Shown piece after piece: positions 41,957-51,344 of a stretch of DNA of 64,000 nt. The stretch's first letter is position 1; every line of letters begins with the position of its first letter. The stretch lies in the NCBI GenBank assembly GCA_016285645.1, contig JAEERC010000069.1, forward strand, positions 1 through 64,000, written 5' to 3'. Made by a program: the position numbers and the translations under genes. The DNA is from Clostridiaceae bacterium. Lineage in GTDB: Bacteria > Bacillota > Clostridia > Oscillospirales > Acutalibacteraceae. The notes beneath the pieces were generated by a model. The model worked only from the letters and a program-made list of their open reading frames with translations. It did no database searches and had not been told where the DNA came from.

Positions 41957-43618
41957 ATGAAAAAAACAGCAAAGCAAAACAGAATAATACGTGTTTTGTC
42001 GGGGGCGGTTTCGCTCGCTCTTATGCTCGCGGTATTTTATCTCTCCGCCCAGGCGGGGGATGCCTCCGACGAGACTAGCACGGGCTTTATTTCCCTGCTC
42101 TTCAACAGGGATTTTGACTCCGCGAAAATTTTAAACGGTCTAATCCGTGAGGGCGCTCACATGGTTGAGTTCGGAGCCCTCGCCGTGCCCGTGTTCTTCT
42201 TTTTCTCAACCTTCGCTTTTCCTCCGCTCAAAAGGAGCGTTATCGCAACCGCGTTCTGCGCGCTCTACGCCTTCTCGGACGAGATTCATCAGTATTTCGT
42301 GCCCGGCAGGGCTTATGAATTTTCCGATGTGCTCGCCGATACCCTCGGCGCCTTTGCAGTGGTGTTCATACTGCATGTAATTCTCAGACGCAAGGCGGAA
42401 AAATCCGCGCCTCAAAGCGGGATATCCCCTGCTCAGGCGAACGCCCTTGTGCTCGGCGCCTTTTCGGATTATCTCGGCGGCAGGGAGTTTGACGAAAAAA
42501 TAGATTCGGAAAATGTCGGCGCTTTTCTCAAAAAATCTTATGAGCACAAAATATCCGCCATGACCTGCAAAGCCCTGCTCGGCGGCAGTTCGGATTTATC
42601 CGAAGAAAAAAAAGAGCGCATCCGGAACGAGGCGCTCTCGCAGGTCGTTTACCAGACCCGTAAAACGGAAATGTTCCTTCGCGCGTACCGCGGGATGATT
42701 GCCGCGGGCGCTGAACCCCTCTGCGTAAAGGGCATAATCTGCCGCTCGCTTTACCCCGAGTTTGACCTGCGCATTTCTTCCGATGAGGACCTCGTCGCGC
42801 AAAAAGATGATTTTGAAAAATGCAAGGCGGTTCTTCTTGACCTCGGCTTTGAAATATATAACGATTCCGACGGCTCATACGAAACGGGCTTTCTTCACAA
42901 GCAAAGCGGCTGTATGATTGAACTTCACCGCACTCTTTTCCCTGAGGACGGGGGAGTGTACTCGCGCTTCAATTCAGCGCTCGGCAACCTTTTTGAGCGC
43001 CCCGCGAGCTTGCGCGTGGAGCGGACGGAAATATTCTGCCCCCGCGCCGATATACACTTTCTCTATCTTGTTCTGCACGCGTTCAAGCATTTTCTCATTT
43101 CCGGCGTGGGCATAAGGCAGATTGCCGACATCTCCCTTTTCGCGAAGGCGGGCAGAATCGACTGGCAGTTTGTGTTTGACTCCTGCAAAGAGCTCAATCT
43201 CACGGGCTTTTTAAGCGCCGTGCTCGTTATCGGATCACGGTATTTCGACTTTAACACGGATATTGTCACATCGCCCGGTTTCCAAAAAGACATTGACTGC
43301 GAGGGAATACTCGAGGATATATTGAACGGCGGAGTTTACGGCCCGAACGACCTCGACAGTATTCATTCGGGCATTATCACCTTCAATGAATACGCTTCTT
43401 CGCTCGGAATTGAGAAAAAGCGCTCCTCAGCTCTTTTCCCGCCGAAGGAAAAAATTATGAAAAAATATCCCTTCGCGAAAAAGCATCCCGTTCTGCTGCC
43501 CGCGGCATATATCGCGAGACTTTTCGCCTATGTGTTTTCGCGCCGGAGCGCGGGCAATACGCTATATCAGGCAAAGCGCAGGAAAAATCTTTTTGAACAA
43601 TACGGAATTGTCAAATAA
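41957..43618 (+). CDS. Fusion of VanZ domain and nucleotidyltransferase-like domain
   Basis: A 553-residue protein. Residues 1-145 are a VanZ-like membrane domain (LSAQAGDASDETSTG, HMVEFGALAVPVFFFF, ALYAFSDEIHQYFVPGR and EFSDVLADTLGAF are the conserved pieces). From about 175 the protein matches the uncharacterised nucleotidyltransferase family PF14907: LCVKGIICRSLYPEFDLRIS then SSDEDLV (metal-binding Asp region near 270), IELHRTLF near 320 and FLYLVLHAFKHFLISG near 370. Family members occur in polysaccharide loci with no fixed function. The fusion suggests the nucleotidyltransferase acts at the membrane. It is separated from the first VanZ gene only by the RAYT. Confidence 0.82.
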   Translation: MKKTAKQNRIIRVLSGAVSLALMLAVFYLSAQAGDASDETSTGFISLLFNRDFDSAKILNGLIREGAHMVEFGALAVPVFFFFSTFAFPPLKRSVIATAFCALYAFSDEIHQYFVPGRAYEFSDVLADTLGAFAVVFILHVILRRKAEKSAPQSGISPAQANALVLGAFSDYLGGREFDEKIDSENVGAFLKKSYEHKISAMTCKALLGGSSDLSEEKKERIRNEALSQVVYQTRKTEMFLRAYRGMIAAGAEPLCVKGIICRSLYPEFDLRISSDEDLVAQKDDFEKCKAVLLDLGFEIYNDSDGSYETGFLHKQSGCMIELHRTLFPEDGGVYSRFNSALGNLFERPASLRVERTEIFCPRADIHFLYLVLHAFKHFLISGVGIRQIADISLFAKAGRIDWQFVFDSCKELNLTGFLSAVLVIGSRYFDFNTDIVTSPGFQKDIDCEGILEDILNGGVYGPNDLDSIHSGIITFNEYASSLGIEKKRSSALFPPKEKIMKKYPFAKKHPVLLPAAYIARLFAYVFSRRSAGNTLYQAKRRKNLFEQYGIVK

Positions 43619-43621
43619 CAC

Positions 43622-43650
43622 TTGTAATTGATAATATACTGTGATATAAT
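43622..43650 (+). promoter_or_regulatory. Promoter of the secreted protein/sortase/LCP group
   Basis: TTGTAA (43622-43627), a 17-base spacer, and an extended -10 TGATATAAT ending at 43650. A GGAGG ribosome site and ATG at 43682 follow. Confidence 0.75.
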
Positions 43651-43681
43651 ACATAAGGTTAAATACTATGGAGGCAGTAAA

Positions 43682-44110
43682 ATGAAAAAAGCATTATTAT
43701 TCTTATGCGCGGCTCTCGTGATTTTCTCGGTGTTCTCAACTGTGTGCTTCGCGGCACCCAGCCCGGAGGCGCCCACATACACAACAGTAACCACAACCGA
43801 GTCCTCCGATATCGGTTTCGGCGCGGGCGTCATTGTCAAGCCCGGCGCTCAGGCACCCGGAAACGCAGGTGGTGAAAGCTACAATTCCCCCGGCTACAAC
43901 AGCCCCGCAGGCGGCAACATCGCCCGCCCCACAAGGGACGCAGGCGGCAGCCAGGGCAACAACGGCAATGTCACATCCGACAGATCGCCCACATCTCCCA
44001 GAACCTCCGCTCCGCTCAATTTCGGCGCGGTAATCACATCCGTGATTATTCTCTGCTTAGTGGCGTCGGTTGCGCTTTTTGCCCGCAAAAAACTCTCAAA
44101 ACAAAACTGA
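43682..44110 (+). CDS. Secreted low-complexity protein with C-terminal membrane anchor
   Basis: A 142-residue precursor. A clear signal peptide (about residues 1-24, ending VCFA-AP) leads into a Pro/Gly/Ser/Asn-rich region (GGESYNSPGYNSPAGGN, GGSQGNNGNVTSDRS) and a C-terminal TM (about 112-134) followed by ARKKLSKQN. The plan resembles a sortase substrate, but no LPXTG or NPQTN motif precedes the TM. GGAGG precedes the ATG. A terminator follows, then sortase B. Function unknown; a short wall-spanning stalk is possible. Confidence 0.8.
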   Translation: MKKALLFLCAALVIFSVFSTVCFAAPSPEAPTYTTVTTTESSDIGFGAGVIVKPGAQAPGNAGGESYNSPGYNSPAGGNIARPTRDAGGSQGNNGNVTSDRSPTSPRTSAPLNFGAVITSVIILCLVASVALFARKKLSKQN

Positions 44111-44120
44111 CAGAAAGATA

Positions 44121-44145
44121 AAGAGCCTGCAAAGGGCTCTTTTTT
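44121..44145 (+). terminator. Intrinsic terminator/attenuator between secreted protein and sortase
   Basis: Stem AAGAGCC / GGCTCTT with a 7-base loop and T run. The sortase ATG is only 12 bases further on, so readthrough probably sets sortase and LCP expression. Confidence 0.85.
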
Positions 44146-44156
44146 CGGTATGTGTT

Positions 44157-44918
44157 ATGAAGCTCAGAAAAAGACTTATTTCAATACTGCTTGTTTTAAC
44201 GTTGTTCGCTCTTTGCTCCTGCGGTAAAGCGGAGCAGGGGGAGAACACATCAGCGGCGACCTCCGCGCAGACAACCGCGGTTTCACTGCCCTCCGCCGAT
44301 TCCGACGACTCAACGCAGGAGTACACAGACGGCGTGAATTTCAGGAAGTACACCTCCGTCAATGATGAGGTTTACGCCTTCATAAAAATACCGGGTACAA
44401 ATATTGAATATCCCATAGTTCAGAGCGGGATTGACGACAATTACTATCTTGACCGCGACTGGAAACGCAACAAAAGCGAAACGGGCAGCATATTCACCCA
44501 GTCCGCGAACGCCAGGGAGTTTACAGACCCCATAACCGTGGTTTACGGGCACAACACATATAAAGGCGATATGTTCAGCGAACTGCTCAAATTTCAGGAT
44601 AAGAATTTCTTTGACAAAAATGAGCTTTTCTATATTTTCATTCCCGGTCACATCCTCGTTTACCGCGTTTTTTCGGCGCACACATACGATGACCGCCACA
44701 TTCTCAATTCATACGACTTTTCAGCCCCCGGGGTTCTGCAGAGTTTTCAGCAGTCGCTTTTAAACCCCGATGCAATGGAGAAAAACGTGCGCGAGGGCGT
44801 TACGCTCAATGAGTGGAGCGAGGTGGTTGTGCTCTCAACCTGCGCCGAGGCGCGAAGCAATTCAAATGTCCGATACCTTGTAAACGGAGTGTTGATTAAA
44901 GATGTTCTCACGGTTTAA
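44157..44918 (+). CDS. Class B sortase
   Basis: A 253-residue transpeptidase. The catalytic set is visible: VVYGHNTYKGDMF (His near 135), VVLSTCAEARSNSNVRYLVN (Cys near 230, Arg near 240). The sortase core spans about 60-253 after a Ser/Thr-rich linker. The N-terminus (LRKRLISILLVLTLFALCSC then GK) reads like a lipoprotein signal with LCSC as a weak lipobox instead of the usual plain TM anchor. I chose the ATG at 44157; the longer frame from 44070 would run through the terminator. It overlaps the LCP gene by 17 bases. Confidence 0.88.
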   Translation: MKLRKRLISILLVLTLFALCSCGKAEQGENTSAATSAQTTAVSLPSADSDDSTQEYTDGVNFRKYTSVNDEVYAFIKIPGTNIEYPIVQSGIDDNYYLDRDWKRNKSETGSIFTQSANAREFTDPITVVYGHNTYKGDMFSELLKFQDKNFFDKNELFYIFIPGHILVYRVFSAHTYDDRHILNSYDFSAPGVLQSFQQSLLNPDAMEKNVREGVTLNEWSEVVVLSTCAEARSNSNVRYLVNGVLIKDVLTV

Positions 44919-46017
44919 ATATACCGAATACCCCAAATCAATCCGCAAACAGATGATTGAGCGGGATAAAAAGAACCCTGAAAAGGGCAGAAAGAAAAAG
45001 CGAAGCGCCGCAAAAATCGTGCTCGCCGTTCTGCTCTGCCTGTTTGTTCTGCTTATTCTGCTTTTCTGTTTCCTTATGCTCAGAAGCCGCAGAAACATTC
45101 ACCCGAACGAAGCGCTCAACCTCAACACCGACTCAATAGGCGTTGACGACGACACCGCGCCCGTTGTTTATGACAACGGCAGAATCGTCGAATACAAGGG
45201 CGAAAGATACGAGTTCAACGAAAACATCGTCTCCGTTGCCCTGCTCGGCGTGGATAAGGAAAACCTGGGGCTTGACTACGGCGTTGTGGGCACAGGCGGC
45301 CAGGCGGACACCATAGCGCTGGCGCTCTACGACACATCAACGGGCAATATCAAGGTAGCCGTCATACCCAGAGACACAATGGCCGAAATAAACACCTACG
45401 ACACCTCGGGCGGCTTCCTCGATATAAAAGAGGGGCAGATATGCTTATCCTACGCCTACGGCGACGGCAGGCAGTCAAGCTGCGAGAACACAATAAGAAG
45501 CATCAACCGCCTTATGCTCGGCGTGCCTGTCGATTATTACCTCGCCATGGATCTGGACGGCATTCCCGCCCTCAACGACGCCGTTGGCGGTGTGACTCTC
45601 ACCTGCCTCGAAACCTACGGCAGATTCACCGAGGGCGAAACCGTAACCCTGATGGGTGAGGACGCGGACGCCTATGTGCGCGACAGGGATATGAGCAAAC
45701 TTGATTCCGATTCGTCAAGACGCGCCCGCCAGAAGCAGTATATGGAGTGCTTTATTGACAAGGCGCTCTCGCAGATAAAAAAGAATTTCACCCTTGTAAC
45801 AAAGCTTTATAATCAGGCGATGAATTACACGGTAACCGATATTTCGCTCGACAAGGTCACATACCTCGCGTCAACCGCAATAAGCAAGGATGTCGGAATC
45901 AGCGATTATCTTACCGTGCCCGGCGAATATGTGCAGGGTGAGGTGCTCGCGGAATATCACGTTGACCGCACGGCGCTGTTCGAGATGATTCTGAGTTTAT
46001 ATTACACGAAACTGTAA
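44902..46017 (+). CDS. LytR-CpsA-Psr (LCP) family glycopolymer ligase
   Basis: A 371-residue protein with a basic cytosolic tail, one TM (about 38-60), and an extracellular LCP domain. Conserved parts: ALLGVDKENLG near 112, GQADTIALALYDTS near 132, VIPRDTMAEI near 154 (Arg-Asp), YAYGDGRQSSCENTI near 185, LNDAVGGVTLTC near 225 and RDRDMSKLDSDSSRRARQKQ near 255. LCP enzymes transfer undecaprenyl-linked glycopolymers to peptidoglycan. The overlap with sortase B suggests both act on surface anchoring, perhaps for the polysaccharide made upstream. Confidence 0.93.
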   Translation: MFSRFKYTEYPKSIRKQMIERDKKNPEKGRKKKRSAAKIVLAVLLCLFVLLILLFCFLMLRSRRNIHPNEALNLNTDSIGVDDDTAPVVYDNGRIVEYKGERYEFNENIVSVALLGVDKENLGLDYGVVGTGGQADTIALALYDTSTGNIKVAVIPRDTMAEINTYDTSGGFLDIKEGQICLSYAYGDGRQSSCENTIRSINRLMLGVPVDYYLAMDLDGIPALNDAVGGVTLTCLETYGRFTEGETVTLMGEDADAYVRDRDMSKLDSDSSRRARQKQYMECFIDKALSQIKKNFTLVTKLYNQAMNYTVTDISLDKVTYLASTAISKDVGISDYLTVPGEYVQGEVLAEYHVDRTALFEMILSLYYTKL

Positions 46018-46024
46018 AAGAAAA

Positions 46025-46050
46025 AGCCACCCGTCGGGTGGCTCTTTTTT
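46025..46050. terminator. Bidirectional terminator between convergent genes
   Basis: Perfect stem AGCCACCC / GGGTGGCT with a 3-base loop, T run on the + side and A run on the left (T run for the - strand). It ends both the LCP gene and the - strand GH130 gene. Confidence 0.9.
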
Positions 46051-47002
46051 ATCCTATCAAATCGTTATCCTTGATATATTTTATTGTCTCATCGATTGTG
46101 GTAAACGCGAGACCTACCGAGGTGTCGGCGGCGCCGTAATAGATTGCGACTCTGCCTGTGTCCGCGTCAACAAGAGCGGCGCAGGGGAACACAACATTCG
46201 GAACATCGCCCACGGTTTCATACAGCTCGTGAGGGGCAAGGAGGTAACTGTCCGCCCTGTGGAGAACCTTTGACGGGTCGTCTCTGTCAAGTATAGCCGC
46301 GCCCATGGAATATGTAAAGCCGTTGCAGGATGTGAGCACGCCGTGGTAATAAACAAGCCAGCCCTCGTCCGTCTCAATCGGTGTGGGGCCCGCGCCGATT
46401 TTGGTCATTTCCCAGTTCTTGACCGGGCTCATAACAAAGCGGTATTTTCCCCAGAATGTAAGATCGGGGCTGCTCTGAATGAAAATGTCGCCGTAGGGGG
46501 TGTGGCCTCTGTCGCACGGTCTTATGAGCATTTTATACTCGTTATCGATTTTGCGGGGGAAAAGCACGCCGTTTCTCGCAACGGGATAGCACGCCTCTTC
46601 ATGCTCTGCCCAGGTTTCAAAATCCGCCGTTTCGGCAACGCCTATAACCGTGCCCTTGGGCGTGAGTTTTACCCAGGAGAGATAGTATTTATCCTCAATT
46701 TTGCAGATTCTCGGGTCATAGCCCTCAAAAATGACCTTTTCGCTCAAGTTCCAGTTGATGCCGTCATCGCTGAAGCCGGTTACAATAACCTGGTCCCTCG
46801 TGCGGGTGTCAACCCTGAAAACTCCGGCAAAGCCGCCCTTGTAGGGCACAACAGCCGAATTGAAAATGCTGTTTGCCATAAACAGATTATCGCGCGTGAT
46901 AACGGGATTTTGTGTGTATCTCCACACGGGATATTTATATCCCTCGGGCTTGTCCTGCCAAGGCAGATTCTTAATGCTTTCTCCATTGATAATTGCAGCC
47001 AT
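46049..47002 (-). CDS. GH130 beta-1,4-mannooligosaccharide phosphorylase-like enzyme
   Basis: A 317-residue five-bladed propeller enzyme of GH130. The start NGESIKNLPWQDKPEGYKYP and NSIFNSAVVPYKGGFAGVFR match the mannooligosaccharide phosphorylase (RaMP2-like) group from Ruminococcus. The catalytic Asp is in EGYDPRICKIEDKYYLSW near residue 95; KIGAGPTPIETDEGWLVYYH near 205 and FPCAALVDADTGRVAIYYGA near 275 are also conserved. It phosphorolyses beta-1,4-mannosides to mannose-1-phosphate. GAGGTGAC precedes the ATG. The GPH transporter in the same - strand run could import its substrate. Confidence 0.9.
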   Translation of the reverse strand: MAAIINGESIKNLPWQDKPEGYKYPVWRYTQNPVITRDNLFMANSIFNSAVVPYKGGFAGVFRVDTRTRDQVIVTGFSDDGINWNLSEKVIFEGYDPRICKIEDKYYLSWVKLTPKGTVIGVAETADFETWAEHEEACYPVARNGVLFPRKIDNEYKMLIRPCDRGHTPYGDIFIQSSPDLTFWGKYRFVMSPVKNWEMTKIGAGPTPIETDEGWLVYYHGVLTSCNGFTYSMGAAILDRDDPSKVLHRADSYLLAPHELYETVGDVPNVVFPCAALVDADTGRVAIYYGAADTSVGLAFTTIDETIKYIKDNDLIG

Positions 47003-47054
47003 TTTGTCACCTCGTAAAAAATAATTGTGGAAAACTATGATTTAACAATAAAAT

Positions 47055-48407
47055 TTATTGTATTTTACCGATTTTTGAATAAATATTATCGGCAGTTTTG
47101 CGCCATTCGTTGAAATCTTCCGGCGAATCGGGGAATTTCTTATAGTGCGATGAAATGTCGACAGCGTTCTTAAAAGCGCCGGCTGCCGCCTTGACCGTTG
47201 AGAGACGGATGCTCTTTGTCGCTATTCCTTTAACGAAATTCGCGGCCGCTTTGATAAGAACCTTTGCAGGCACGGCGGAACCGTTCAGAGCGTTCAGAAG
47301 TTCGTCGTTTATGATGTTCTCTTTGAACACATATTCAAATTCATTGAAATCAGCGGCGTTTACAACTCCCACAAGAAGCGCGCGCAGGAAGGCGAACTCC
47401 GCCCCCTGAGTGCGGTTATATTCCGTGTTGATTTTCCAGAGCGTATCCTTCGATGTGTCGCCTATTTTGAAAGCCCTGTCGATGCAGTCGGCGGCGATAT
47501 TGAGCATATAAATTGAGGATGTAACGCCCTCGCCGTTTACCGATTTTGTAAGACAGCCCGCGTCACCCGAAACAATGAAATTGTCGGTTACAAGCGAATA
47601 CGGGCTTTTGGTGTAGGGCGTTCTGCCCTTTTCGATTTTAACAAGCTCATACTCGGGCAGGGGAACGGTCTTTTCCATCTCCTCATATATCTTTTCGGCG
47701 TATTCGTACGAGTGGCAGGCGCCTATTCCGATAATCGCGCCTTCGGGGTCCGCGCAGGGGGCAATCCAGCTTTTGTAATATGCCCAGAAGGTTGAGCCGT
47801 CAAGATAATCCTTCGCGTTTTTGATTTTTACATAGCGGAGAATGACATAGAACATATCGTCATCCCCGAGCGGTTTGTTGTCAATAACGCAGGTGTCGGG
47901 CAGGGAGGTCCTCGCCGCCGCGCCTATGCCCGAGCAGTCAACAACAATTTTCGCTTTTATTGAGAGCGTCTCGCCGTTCTTAACGGCGGTTACACCGCTT
48001 ATTTTGCCGTAGCTGTCAGAAGTGAACGCCTCAAACGCCGTTTCAAACATTATTTCAGCGCCCGCCTTTTCGGCAAGGTCGCAGAGAAGCAGAGTGTATT
48101 CGTGCATATGTAAGCCGACAATCGGGTTTGTCTGGAGTTTGGGGTAAAGCGTACGGGGGTCGGCGTTGTAGTTTTTCTCAAACTCAAAAGCCCACCCGGG
48201 TTCGCCCTTTTGCGGGCGGGGGATGCCCAGGCGCTCAAACTCCCTTTCCTCAATGTGGAAGATGTCGTATTTTGTGCCGGTTTTTTCCCTCGGCAGTTTT
48301 TCAATCACCAGCACGCTCCACCCCTTTGAGGCGACCGCTTTCGCGAGGTGCGCCCCGGATGTGCCCGCGCCGATAATAAGAACATCATATTCTTGCGTAA
48401 TAATCAC
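47055..48407 (-). CDS. FAD-dependent oxidoreductase (geranylgeranyl reductase-like)
   Basis: A 450-residue flavoprotein. The FAD motif VLIIGAGTSGAHLAKAVASK is at residues 9-28, VVDCSGIGAAAR near 155 and DNFIVSGDAGCLTKSVNGEG near 275 is the second FAD block. The layout is that of geranylgeranyl-reductase-like and related monooxygenase-fold enzymes. The C-terminal helical 120 residues are unusual and not recognised. Substrate unknown. It begins eight bases after hemW ends. Confidence 0.8.
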   Translation of the reverse strand: MIITQEYDVLIIGAGTSGAHLAKAVASKGWSVLVIEKLPREKTGTKYDIFHIEEREFERLGIPRPQKGEPGWAFEFEKNYNADPRTLYPKLQTNPIVGLHMHEYTLLLCDLAEKAGAEIMFETAFEAFTSDSYGKISGVTAVKNGETLSIKAKIVVDCSGIGAAARTSLPDTCVIDNKPLGDDDMFYVILRYVKIKNAKDYLDGSTFWAYYKSWIAPCADPEGAIIGIGACHSYEYAEKIYEEMEKTVPLPEYELVKIEKGRTPYTKSPYSLVTDNFIVSGDAGCLTKSVNGEGVTSSIYMLNIAADCIDRAFKIGDTSKDTLWKINTEYNRTQGAEFAFLRALLVGVVNAADFNEFEYVFKENIINDELLNALNGSAVPAKVLIKAAANFVKGIATKSIRLSTVKAAAGAFKNAVDISSHYKKFPDSPEDFNEWRKTADNIYSKIGKIQ

Positions 48408-48414
48408 CCCGTTA

Positions 48415-49509
48415 TTAAGTCAATAATTCCGTGATAACGCTGTTCGAAACAAGGAAGCCTTTTTTTGTAAGATATATTCTGCCTGAGTCGATATTGAGAA
48501 GACCGATATCCGTGAGTTTTTCCGCCCTGTCAAATATTTTTTTCGGAATACCGAAACCGTAACGCTCCCTTGTCTTCTTGTCCGACAGGCCCTCTGTCAG
48601 GCGCAGGGCGAGCATGGCGTATTCCTCAAAATCTCCGCCGTCGCCGTCGTTTACGGGCGCGCAGCCGTTCATAAACGAATCAATATCGCGCGGGTAATAA
48701 AACCTTTTGCCGTCAATGAAGGAATGCGCCGCGGGGCCTATGCCGAGGTATTCCTCGCAGTGCCAGTATTTTAAATTGTGTCTGCTCTCAAAACCGGGAT
48801 AAGCGAAATTTGAAATCTCATACTGCCTCATTCCGCTTCTCTCAATAAGCTCACAGCATTCGAGATAGAGGTCAGCGCAGGCGTCCTCATCGGGCAGATT
48901 CAGTTTATCCCTGTTTTTATAATAATAAGTGCCTTCCTCGGTTTTCAGAATATAGGCGCTTATGTGCTTCGCTCCGGATGAAACGCAGAAGTTCACCGAT
49001 TCTTTGAGCGTGTCCGCGGTCTGACCGGGTACGCCGAGCATAAGATCGAGAGTGATGTTGTCAATTCCCGCTTTTTTTGCGCGGTTAATTGCCGCCTCTG
49101 CTTCCTTTACGCCCGCGCGTCTCCCGAGGGCTTTGCGTTCGGTATCAATGCCCGACTGAAGACCCAGCGAGATTCTGTTGACACCGCTTTTTGAAAGAGC
49201 GGAAAAATCAAATGAGTTTTCCTCACAGCAGTCCGACGGGTTGCACTCAACGGTTATCTCCGCTTTTGCCTCAACACGGGCTTCCTCCAGAATTCTGCAT
49301 ATATTGTCAGCGCCGAGCTGTGACGGGGTTCCGCCGCCGAAATAGACCGTGTCAAATTCGTACGGAACATTTTTAAGCGCTTTACAGACCGAGAGAGTGT
49401 ATTTCTCAATCAGTTCGTCCGTGGGTCTGATTGAGAAAAAATCACAGTAGGGGCATTTGCTCCCGCAGAAAGGAATATGTATATAGAGTCCTTTTGCCAA
49501 GCGCCTCAC
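48415..49509 (-). CDS. hemW: Radical SAM haem chaperone HemW
   Basis: A 364-residue HemW (formerly called HemN-like coproporphyrinogen III oxidase). The radical SAM cluster motif IHIPFCGSKCPYCDFFS is at residues 10-26, followed by YFGGGTPSQL near 57, ECNPSD near 93, RISLGLQSG near 115 and LMLGVPGQT near 158. HemW inserts haem into client proteins. The frame opens with GTG at 49509; a TTG at 49500 is possible. It is 11 bases after lepA, a common Gram-positive pair. Confidence 0.92.
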   Translation of the reverse strand: MRRLAKGLYIHIPFCGSKCPYCDFFSIRPTDELIEKYTLSVCKALKNVPYEFDTVYFGGGTPSQLGADNICRILEEARVEAKAEITVECNPSDCCEENSFDFSALSKSGVNRISLGLQSGIDTERKALGRRAGVKEAEAAINRAKKAGIDNITLDLMLGVPGQTADTLKESVNFCVSSGAKHISAYILKTEEGTYYYKNRDKLNLPDEDACADLYLECCELIERSGMRQYEISNFAYPGFESRHNLKYWHCEEYLGIGPAAHSFIDGKRFYYPRDIDSFMNGCAPVNDGDGGDFEEYAMLALRLTEGLSDKKTRERYGFGIPKKIFDRAEKLTDIGLLNIDSGRIYLTKKGFLVSNSVITELLT

Positions 49510-49520
49510 CCCTTTTACAA

Positions 49521-51332
49521 TCAGTTGTCGTCAAGTTTGAGAACAGCCATAAACGCCTCCTGCGGAACTTCGACGCTTCCGAAGGAGCGCATTCTCTTTT
49601 TGCCTTCCTTCTGCTTTTCAAGCAGTTTTTTCTTTCTTGTAATGTCGCCGCCGTAGCATTTCGCCAGCACGTCCTTGCGCATTGCCTTTATTGTTTCGCG
49701 CGCTATCACCTTGCCGCCTATAGCCACCTGAACGGGTATTTCAAACATCTGCCTCGGAATGTTATCCTTTAATTTTTCGGCAATTTTACGCGCCTTCGCG
49801 TAAGCCATATCCGAGTGGATTATAAACGAGAGCGCGTCTATTATGTCGCCGTTCAGAAGCACATCGAGTTTTACGAGGTTCGAGCGGCGGTAGTCGCATA
49901 TCTCATAGTCAAAAGAGGCGTAGCCCCTTGTACGCGATTTGAGCGAGTCAAAGAAATCGTAGATTATTTCGTTTAAAGGAAGCTCGTAGAATATGTCCAC
50001 CCTGTCCTTCGTGATGTAGTCCATTCCTTTGAACACGCCGCGCCTTGACTGGCAGAGATCCATAATCGTACCCACATATTCCGAAGGGGAGTAGATGTGG
50101 GCGTTTGTGAACGGCTCCTCGCAGTAGTCGATGTTCGCGGGGTTCGGGTAATGCGTGGGATTGTCTATTTCAACAACGGTGCCGTCCGTCATATGAATCT
50201 TGTAAATAACGCTCGGTATTGTTGTTACAAGGTCTAAATCATATTCCCTCTCAAGGCGCTCCTGAATGATTTCAAGGTGCAGAAGCCCGAGGAATCCGCA
50301 GCGGAAGCCGAAACCGAGCACGCCCGATGTTTCGGGGTCGAATGAGAGGGCGGCGTCGTTTAACCTGAGTTTTTCGAGAGCGTCGCGCAACGCCTCATAG
50401 TCGTTGCCGTCGGCGGGATAAACGCCGCAGAAAACCATCGGCAGAACCTTCCTGTAGCCGGGAAGCGGCTCGGGAGCGGGATTAGTGGCGAGAGTTACCG
50501 TGTCGCCCACATTGGCGTCGCGCACGGTCTTGATTGAAGCGGTTATGTAGCCGACCTCGCCCGCGCAAAGTTCGCTCGCGGGTTCCATTGACTGCGCGCG
50601 CATATAGCCCACCTCAACAACGGTGAACCGGGCGCCCGTCTGCATCATAAGCATTGTGTCGCCGGCTTTTATTTTGCCGTCCATCACGCGCACATAAACA
50701 ATTACGCCCCTGTAGCTGTCATAGACGGAGTCGAATATAAGCGCGCGAAGCGGCAGTGAGTCATCGCCCTTCGGAGCGGGGATGGCTGTAACTATTTTTT
50801 CAAGAACCTGCTCAACATTGAGCCCCGTTTTCGCCGAAACACGCGGGGCGTCGGAGCAGTCGAGACCAATTACATCCTCAACCTCCTTTGCAACTTCATC
50901 GGGCATGGCGGAGGGCAGGTCGATTTTGTTTATTACGGGCACAATTTCAAGGTCGTGGTCGAGCGCGAGATAGGTGTTCGCGAGAGTCTGCGCCTCAATG
51001 CCCTGGGTTGAGTCAACAACAAGTACGGCGCCCTCGCAGGCGGCAAGCGAGCGCGAGACCTCATAGTTGAAGTCCACGTGGCCGGGAGTGTCGATTAAAT
51101 TTAACTCATAGATCTCGCCGTCTTCGGCGGTGTAGTCGAGTTTTACCGCGTGCGCCTTTATTGTGATTCCTCTTTCGCGCTCGAGGTCCATATCGTCGAG
51201 AATCTGCTCCGTCATATCGCGCAGGGCAACGGATTTGGTTAATTCAAGCAGCCTGTCCGCGAGAGTGGACTTGCCGTGGTCTATGTGCGCTATTATTGAA
51301 AAATTCCTTATTTTATCTTTTGAAACTGCCAA
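49521..51332 (-). CDS. lepA: Elongation factor 4 (LepA)
   Basis: A 603-residue translational GTPase of the usual length. P-loop [16 protein letters not shown] at residues 15-30, [12 protein letters not shown] near 55, [11 protein letters not shown] near 80 and NKIDLPSA near 135 are clear, as is the LepA C-terminal domain [20 protein letters not shown]. LepA acts on stalled or misassembled ribosomes. It sits upstream of hemW on the - strand and 12 bases after the sugar transporter gene, so it may share its transcript. Confidence 0.97.
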   Translation of the reverse strand: MAVSKDKIRNFSIIAHIDHGKSTLADRLLELTKSVALRDMTEQILDDMDLERERGITIKAHAVKLDYTAEDGEIYELNLIDTPGHVDFNYEVSRSLAACEGAVLVVDSTQGIEAQTLANTYLALDHDLEIVPVINKIDLPSAMPDEVAKEVEDVIGLDCSDAPRVSAKTGLNVEQVLEKIVTAIPAPKGDDSLPLRALIFDSVYDSYRGVIVYVRVMDGKIKAGDTMLMMQTGARFTVVEVGYMRAQSMEPASELCAGEVGYITASIKTVRDANVGDTVTLATNPAPEPLPGYRKVLPMVFCGVYPADGNDYEALRDALEKLRLNDAALSFDPETSGVLGFGFRCGFLGLLHLEIIQERLEREYDLDLVTTIPSVIYKIHMTDGTVVEIDNPTHYPNPANIDYCEEPFTNAHIYSPSEYVGTIMDLCQSRRGVFKGMDYITKDRVDIFYELPLNEIIYDFFDSLKSRTRGYASFDYEICDYRRSNLVKLDVLLNGDIIDALSFIIHSDMAYAKARKIAEKLKDNIPRQMFEIPVQVAIGGKVIARETIKAMRKDVLAKCYGGDITRKKKLLEKQKEGKKRMRSFGSVEVPQEAFMAVLKLDDN

Positions 51333-51344
51333 GGTCTTTCTCCT

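Noticed and set aside
43682-44110. A standard LPXTG sortase substrate
   Set aside because: A C-terminal TM and basic tail are present, but no LPXTG, NPQTN or similar motif precedes the TM.
44070-44156. A longer N-terminus for sortase B
   Set aside because: It would overlap the upstream gene and pass through a strong terminator; the start at 44157 gives a sensible signal sequence.
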